Assembly: GCF_007786475.1 (NCBI RefSeq)
Contig: NZ_VNJJ01000006.1
Span: 124,001 to 188,000 of the forward strand
From: Cohnella terricola
Lineage (GTDB): Bacteria > Bacillota > Bacilli > Paenibacillales > Paenibacillaceae
Length of the DNA: 64,000 nt
Direction: 5' to 3'
This document shows, in pieces, positions 60,461 through 64,000 of this stretch; the first letter of the stretch is position 1, and each line of letters starts with the position of its first letter. The translations under genes and the position numbers were made by a program. The notes beneath the pieces are model-generated. The model searched no databases. It was not told the origin of the DNA and saw only the letters and a program-made list of their open reading frames with translations.

Positions 60461-61602
60461 CCGACTCCCCTCCGCTTCCCGGCAGGGGAAAATCGCTCTA
60501 TTCCGAACGCATTCCCAAACTTGCCGCTTTTTCCTTGCAGCAGGTCTCCGACAAGCGTCGCCGTCGCTGGGCTAAGCAAAATACCGTTGCGGTAATGGCC
60601 AACCGCCATGATCAGTTCGGGAGCTTCCGGGATACAGCCGATCAGAGGCCACCCGTCCAACGTCGCAGGCCGCAGCCCCGCCCAACTGCGCGATGGCCGC
60701 TTATCCTGCAAAAAAGGATACACGCTGCCGCTCCACCGGGTCAGCCGTCCGATGCCTTGTTCCGTGACGCTGCGGTCAAAACCTGCCATATCTTCCGAGG
60801 CTCCGCAGACGAGGCTTCCGTCGTTTTTGCCGACCCAATAGGCTTGGCTGGAGAAGACCATATGGCGGATATGGCCGCCCTGTACGTCATAGGCGCAGAT
60901 TTGACCACGGATCGGGTGAACCGGCACGTGAACGGGCAGCCACTCTTGTACGAAGCCGCTCCAGGCACCCGTGCACACGACGACCCGATCTGCTTGCCAG
61001 CGTCCCGCGAACGACGACTCTACGATGACTCCTTCGCCAGCAGCCCTCTTCAACAAGGTAACGTTACCGGCGTGGGCAACGAGCCGAACGCCTGAACGGC
61101 GGCACGCTTCTTCCAACACCCCGACAAGCTGGGGAGCGTGCACATGGCTCTCATCGGAACAGTACAGCGCCCCCAACGCCCGCTCCGACAAAGCAGGCTC
61201 CAGTCTTCGCAGCTCCGCTGCGTCAAGAAGCTCGAACCCGGCTCCGTATTTGCTCTGCCATTCCAGCCTGGCGCGAAGGGACAGGAAATCCGCTTCGTGG
61301 AACGCGACGTTTAAGCTCCCGCTATGCCTCAATTCCGCCGAGCGTCCCGTCAGTTCTTCTAGCTCCCGAACCCAGGCGGGATAAAGAGAATGGCTCTCCG
61401 CGCACAGTTGGAAAAAAGGATCGGGACTTTCGGGATTTTCAGAATACGGCGCCAACAAACCCGCGGCCGCTCCGGAGGCCTGCCCTCCGAACTCCCCGGC
61501 TTCCACCACCGTCGTCCGAAAGCCCCGTCTCGCCGCCTCCCATGCGCAGGCTAAGCCGATGATTCCGCCGCCGAGGATTAGCACCTCCGTCGGCTTCGTC
61601 AC
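60457..61602 (-). CDS. thiO: Glycine oxidase
   Basis: 381 residues from the GTG overlapping the thiG stop (GTGA), with GGGAGG 7 nt upstream; the much longer open frame upstream is thiG in another frame. FAD site [42 protein letters not shown], and near the C-terminus [19 protein letters not shown] and [13 protein letters not shown]. It makes the iminoglycine used for the thiazole ring in aerobes. Confidence 0.95.
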   Translation of the reverse strand: MTKPTEVLILGGGIIGLACAWEAARRGFRTTVVEAGEFGGQASGAAAGLLAPYSENPESPDPFFQLCAESHSLYPAWVRELEELTGRSAELRHSGSLNVAFHEADFLSLRARLEWQSKYGAGFELLDAAELRRLEPALSERALGALYCSDESHVHAPQLVGVLEEACRRSGVRLVAHAGNVTLLKRAAGEGVIVESSFAGRWQADRVVVCTGAWSGFVQEWLPVHVPVHPIRGQICAYDVQGGHIRHMVFSSQAYWVGKNDGSLVCGASEDMAGFDRSVTEQGIGRLTRWSGSVYPFLQDKRPSRSWAGLRPATLDGWPLIGCIPEAPELIMAVGHYRNGILLSPATATLVGDLLQGKSGKFGNAFGIERFSPAGKRRGVG

Positions 61603-62411
61603 GTCGTCGCCTCCCTGACCTCGGTCGCAAACAGCCGTCCTTCCGGTTCGCTGCTCGCTGAGGCATACCGCTTCTTGGGAATTCGTCCGGCGAGACGGGA
61701 CAACCTCCCCGCTTCGATCGCAAGCCTCATCGCTCGCGCCATCGCCACTGGGTCCACCGCATTGGCAACCGGCGTGTTGGCGAGAATGCCGTCCGCGCCC
61801 AGCTCCATTGCCTGCGCGGCGTCCACGGCCGAGCCTAGTCCCGCGTCCACGATGATAGGAACCCGAGACTGTTCGGCGATCAGTCCCAGATGATACGGAT
61901 TCAGAATGCCCAACCCCGTTCCGATCGGGGCCCCGCCCGGCATGACCGCTGCCGCTCCCGCTTCCTCCAGCCGACGGCATAGCATCGGATCGTCGGACGC
62001 ATAAGGCAGCACGGTAAACCCTTCCTTGGCGAGACGCTCCGTCGCCCTGAGCGTCTCTATCGGATCTGGCAGCAGCGTGCGGGAATCCGCGCTGATCTCC
62101 ACCTTGATCCAATCGCCCAGCCCGGCGGCCCGCGCCAGCCGGGCGATCCGCACCGCCTCGTCGGCGTTGCTCGCGCCCGACGTGTTGGGCAAAAAGATCA
62201 GCTTCCTGCCGGCGACATGTTGCAACATACCGTCGTCCTCATAGCTGTCCAGATTGATGCGGCGAACCGCGAAGGTGATCACCTCCGCGCCGGACTCTTC
62301 TAGCGCGCTCAGAAATACAGTGGGACTCGGAAACCTGCCCGTACCTAGAAAAAATCGGGATTTCAGCTTCCGCCCTCCGATTAACCATCCGTCTTGCACG
62401 GTCGTTTTCAT
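61599..62411 (-). CDS. thiG: Thiazole synthase
   Basis: 270 residues from the ATG at 62411 (the frame continues 8 codons inside the thiS part). Landmarks: [95 protein letters not shown] and [14 protein letters not shown]. It joins iminoglycine, deoxyxylulose phosphate and ThiS-thiocarboxylate into the thiazole. The short C-terminal tail beyond [11 protein letters not shown] is poorly conserved. Confidence 0.95.
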   Translation of the reverse strand: MKTTVQDGWLIGGRKLKSRFFLGTGRFPSPTVFLSALEESGAEVITFAVRRINLDSYEDDGMLQHVAGRKLIFLPNTSGASNADEAVRIARLARAAGLGDWIKVEISADSRTLLPDPIETLRATERLAKEGFTVLPYASDDPMLCRRLEEAGAAAVMPGGAPIGTGLGILNPYHLGLIAEQSRVPIIVDAGLGSAVDAAQAMELGADGILANTPVANAVDPVAMARAMRLAIEAGRLSRLAGRIPKKRYASASSEPEGRLFATEVREATT

Positions 62412-62418
62412 CCTCTGC

Positions 62419-63297
62419 TCAGCCTCCCCCGACAAAATGAACGAATTCGACCGCGCAGCCGCCGCGCACAGACGTCTCGCCCCATAACCGGCGCGGGACG
62501 ACCTCCCCGTCCAACTCCGCGACGATGTTGCGGCTCTCCAGCTTGTATTGAGCCGCGAGTTCCAGCAGCGTGGCCGCTTGCGTCCGTTCGTTCCGGCCGT
62601 TGATGACGACCCGAATTTCCGGAGCTCCCGTACGATTCAAACCTTCTTCAAACTTGGGCGTCTTCGAGTTCCAGGCTTCGATCTTCTCGAGCAGCCTGCG
62701 GCAGACCGCCTCCGGATCGTCATGGCCGACAATCGCGGACACGGCGCACAATCTTCTCGCGCCCGCCTTCAGCACCTCATCCGCATTGTTCTCGGTAATG
62801 CCGCCGATGGCGACGCAAGGAATGCGAATATCGGCGGCCGCCTGAGAGACGTAAGCGGTCGTGACCGCCTGCCGTCCCGGCTTGGTGGCGGTAGGGAAGA
62901 CGGGGCCGACGCCGATATAGTCCGCCCCTTCCCATTCCGCCGCCCGAGCCTGCTCGATCCGATGCGTGGATAGGCCGACGATGCGCTTCGGCCCGAGAAT
63001 CTCGCGGGCCACGGAGATCGGCATATCTTCCTGGCCCAGATGAACGCCGTCGGCGTCCGCTGCCAGCGCGACGTCCGGATGGTCGTTTACGATCAGCGGC
63101 ACGCCGTACCTTGCGGTCAGGTCCTTAAGCCGTTTCGCCTTCTCGACCAGCTCCCGTTTCGAGCTTATTTTATCTCGCAGCTGCACGATGTCGGCTCCCC
63201 CTCTTAAAGCCGACTCTATAACCTCTAACATGTTTCTCCCGGGATGATAGTTCTCCCCGGTAATGACGTACAGCTTAAACTCTATCGGACTTTTCAA
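62419..63297 (-). CDS. thiE: ThiE-ThiS fusion: thiamine phosphate synthase plus sulfur carrier
   Basis: 292 residues. Residues 1-215 are ThiE ([72 protein letters not shown]). After a 15-residue linker, 228-292 is a complete ThiS with [25 protein letters not shown] and the C-terminal FVGGG whose Gly-Gly end is adenylated by ThiF. TTG start with AGGAGG 7 nt upstream. Fusing the carrier to the last enzyme of the pathway while ThiG stays separate is unusual. Confidence 0.93.
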   Translation of the reverse strand: MKSPIEFKLYVITGENYHPGRNMLEVIESALRGGADIVQLRDKISSKRELVEKAKRLKDLTARYGVPLIVNDHPDVALAADADGVHLGQEDMPISVAREILGPKRIVGLSTHRIEQARAAEWEGADYIGVGPVFPTATKPGRQAVTTAYVSQAAADIRIPCVAIGGITENNADEVLKAGARRLCAVSAIVGHDDPEAVCRRLLEKIEAWNSKTPKFEEGLNRTGAPEIRVVINGRNERTQAATLLELAAQYKLESRNIVAELDGEVVPRRLWGETSVRGGCAVEFVHFVGGG

Positions 63298-64000
63298 CCG
63301 TATCCCTCCTGTTCTCCCCGCGCAAATAGTGCCGATAGATGGTCATGACGCGATCGGCTTCTCCCGCTCCTTGAATCAGCGAACGGCCTTCCGCGAAAAC
63401 AACGATCCGCTCTCCTTCGACGGTCAACGCTCGTACCAGATAGCGATTGTCGGCCGTAATGGTGCAACCTGCCGCAAGCAGCAGACGCTTCCACTCCTCC
63501 AGGGATACGGAAGGATCAAGCTTTAATTGAAACGTATCCCTTCCGCATAGCAAGACCGGCGCTCCGGCTTCCGGATCATCGTCCGTTTGCCTGCCGTCCC
63601 GCTCCCCGTCCCGATATAGAGCAGCGCCTCCGACGCCGGCCGCGGAATACCGGTCCATTACGGCAGTCTCCCGCTCCCCCCATCCGCAATACGGGCAGGA
63701 ATCGACCGCCGGAGGAAGCTTCCACTCCTTGATCGCGAAATTCCATACGTCCAGCATCACCCACGTTCCGCGAAGCGCCGCCCGGTTGTCCGTCAGCAGC
63801 TTCAACGCCTCCGACGCCTGCAAGGCCGCGACCCATTCCACCGCGGGCGAGATGACGCCAAGCGTGTCGCAAGTCTGCGCGGTTTCGTCTACGTCCGACG
63901 CGTCCTCCGTGCCGAGCAAGCACCTCAAGCAGCAGTGGTCTCCAGGAACGAGCAGCGCGCTCATTCCTGCGGAGCCCGCGACGCCGCCGTACACAAGCGG
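63275..64000 (-). CDS. thiF: ThiF/MoeB-type adenylyltransferase, C-terminal part (runs off right edge)
   Basis: The frame is open through the window end, so the N-terminal nucleotide-binding part is missing. What remains includes PLVYGGVAGSAG, a zinc site CLRCL and later CPYCGWG, TLGVISPAVEWVAALQASEALK, and the tail typical of Bacillus ThiF (LCGRDTFQLKL; IVVFAEGRSLIQGAGEADRV). It adenylates the ThiS C-terminus. The stop overlaps the thiE-thiS start by 23 nt. Operon order is thiF, thiES, thiG, thiO, thiD; a TPP riboswitch would lie beyond the edge. Confidence 0.92.
   Translation of the reverse strand, partial: PLVYGGVAGSAGMSALLVPGDHCCLRCLLGTEDASDVDETAQTCDTLGVISPAVEWVAALQASEALKLLTDNRAALRGTWVMLDVWNFAIKEWKLPPAVDSCPYCGWGERETAVMDRYSAAGVGGAALYRDGERDGRQTDDDPEAGAPVLLCGRDTFQLKLDPSVSLEEWKRLLLAAGCTITADNRYLVRALTVEGERIVVFAEGRSLIQGAGEADRVMTIYRHYLRGENRRDTVEKSDRV

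Noticed and set aside
1..64000. CRISPR arrays, tRNA or rRNA genes, insertion sequences, prophage or replication origin
   Set aside because: Read on both strands, I saw no spaced identical repeats of CRISPR type, cloverleaf genes, transposases or DnaA-box clusters. The two periodic repeats at 4.3 and 7.7 kb have palindromic cores and drifting spacers of the wrong form for CRISPR.

Overview
The window looks like chromosomal DNA of a spore-former of the Paenibacillaceae (Paenibacillus or Cohnella type). The case rests on moderate G+C, frequent GTG/TTG starts behind strong AGGAGG sites, a leucine T-box, a catabolite-responsive element, Fur boxes, copper-amine-oxidase-N (stalk) domains and a multi-CBM alpha-1,3-glucanase of the kind known from Paenibacillus. 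Genus is inference. I see no rRNA, tRNA, insertion sequence, prophage or CRISPR array; this is ordinary but accessory-rich chromosome.

Layout. 0-17 kb: small self-regulated modules. These are a MerR regulator with two SRPBCC proteins, a GNAT enzyme, the RNA-polymerase recycling factor HelD, a DMT exporter, an SDR epimerase, a double-GNAT protein, an ANT(6)-like adenylyltransferase, a TetR/SRPBCC/flavodoxin-reductase unit, a macrolide-type glycosyltransferase with its TetR, malate:quinone oxidoreductase, and a BlaI/M56 pair sharing an operator with a divergent Lgt paralogue. Two intergenic stretches (4.35-4.47 and 7.69-7.87 kb) hold short palindromes repeated about every 51 bp.

17-33 kb: a 1.3k-residue secreted GH87-type alpha-1,3-glucanase; an OmpR-type two-component system followed by an exceptionally Met-rich secreted protein; a MarR/hydrolase pair with matching operators; DUF2207-LemA; a TetR/hydrolase pair with a 46-bp perfect palindrome; and a two-component system with a BcrA-like ABC exporter and a previously uncalled 57-residue membrane protein.

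33-44 kb: a chemoreceptor; a Fur-boxed iron or haem uptake operon ending in an ankyrin-IsdG fusion; a YhdH-type reductase; a MarR/quinone-reductase divergon; a methionine sulfoxide repair pair (MsrA, fRMsr); and a Crp/Fnr regulator overlapping tail-to-tail with flavohaemoglobin Hmp, whose promoter carries a textbook Crp/Fnr box.

44-64 kb: a sugar ABC transporter under a perfect cre site with a domain-permuted GH3 glycosidase; the conserved RDD/SpoIIM/DUF58/MoxR/DUF4350/DUF4129 membrane cluster; leuA behind a Leu T-box; and a thiamine thiazole operon (thiF, a thiE-thiS fusion, thiG, thiO, thiD) running off the right edge.

The recurring theme is one regulator, one readable operator and one or two effector genes. 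The most interesting leads are the BlaI/M56/Lgt regulon, the ankyrin-IsdG haem protein, the Met-rich protein next to a sensor kinase, the hmp/crp overlapping transcription arrangement and the 51-bp palindromic intergenic repeats.
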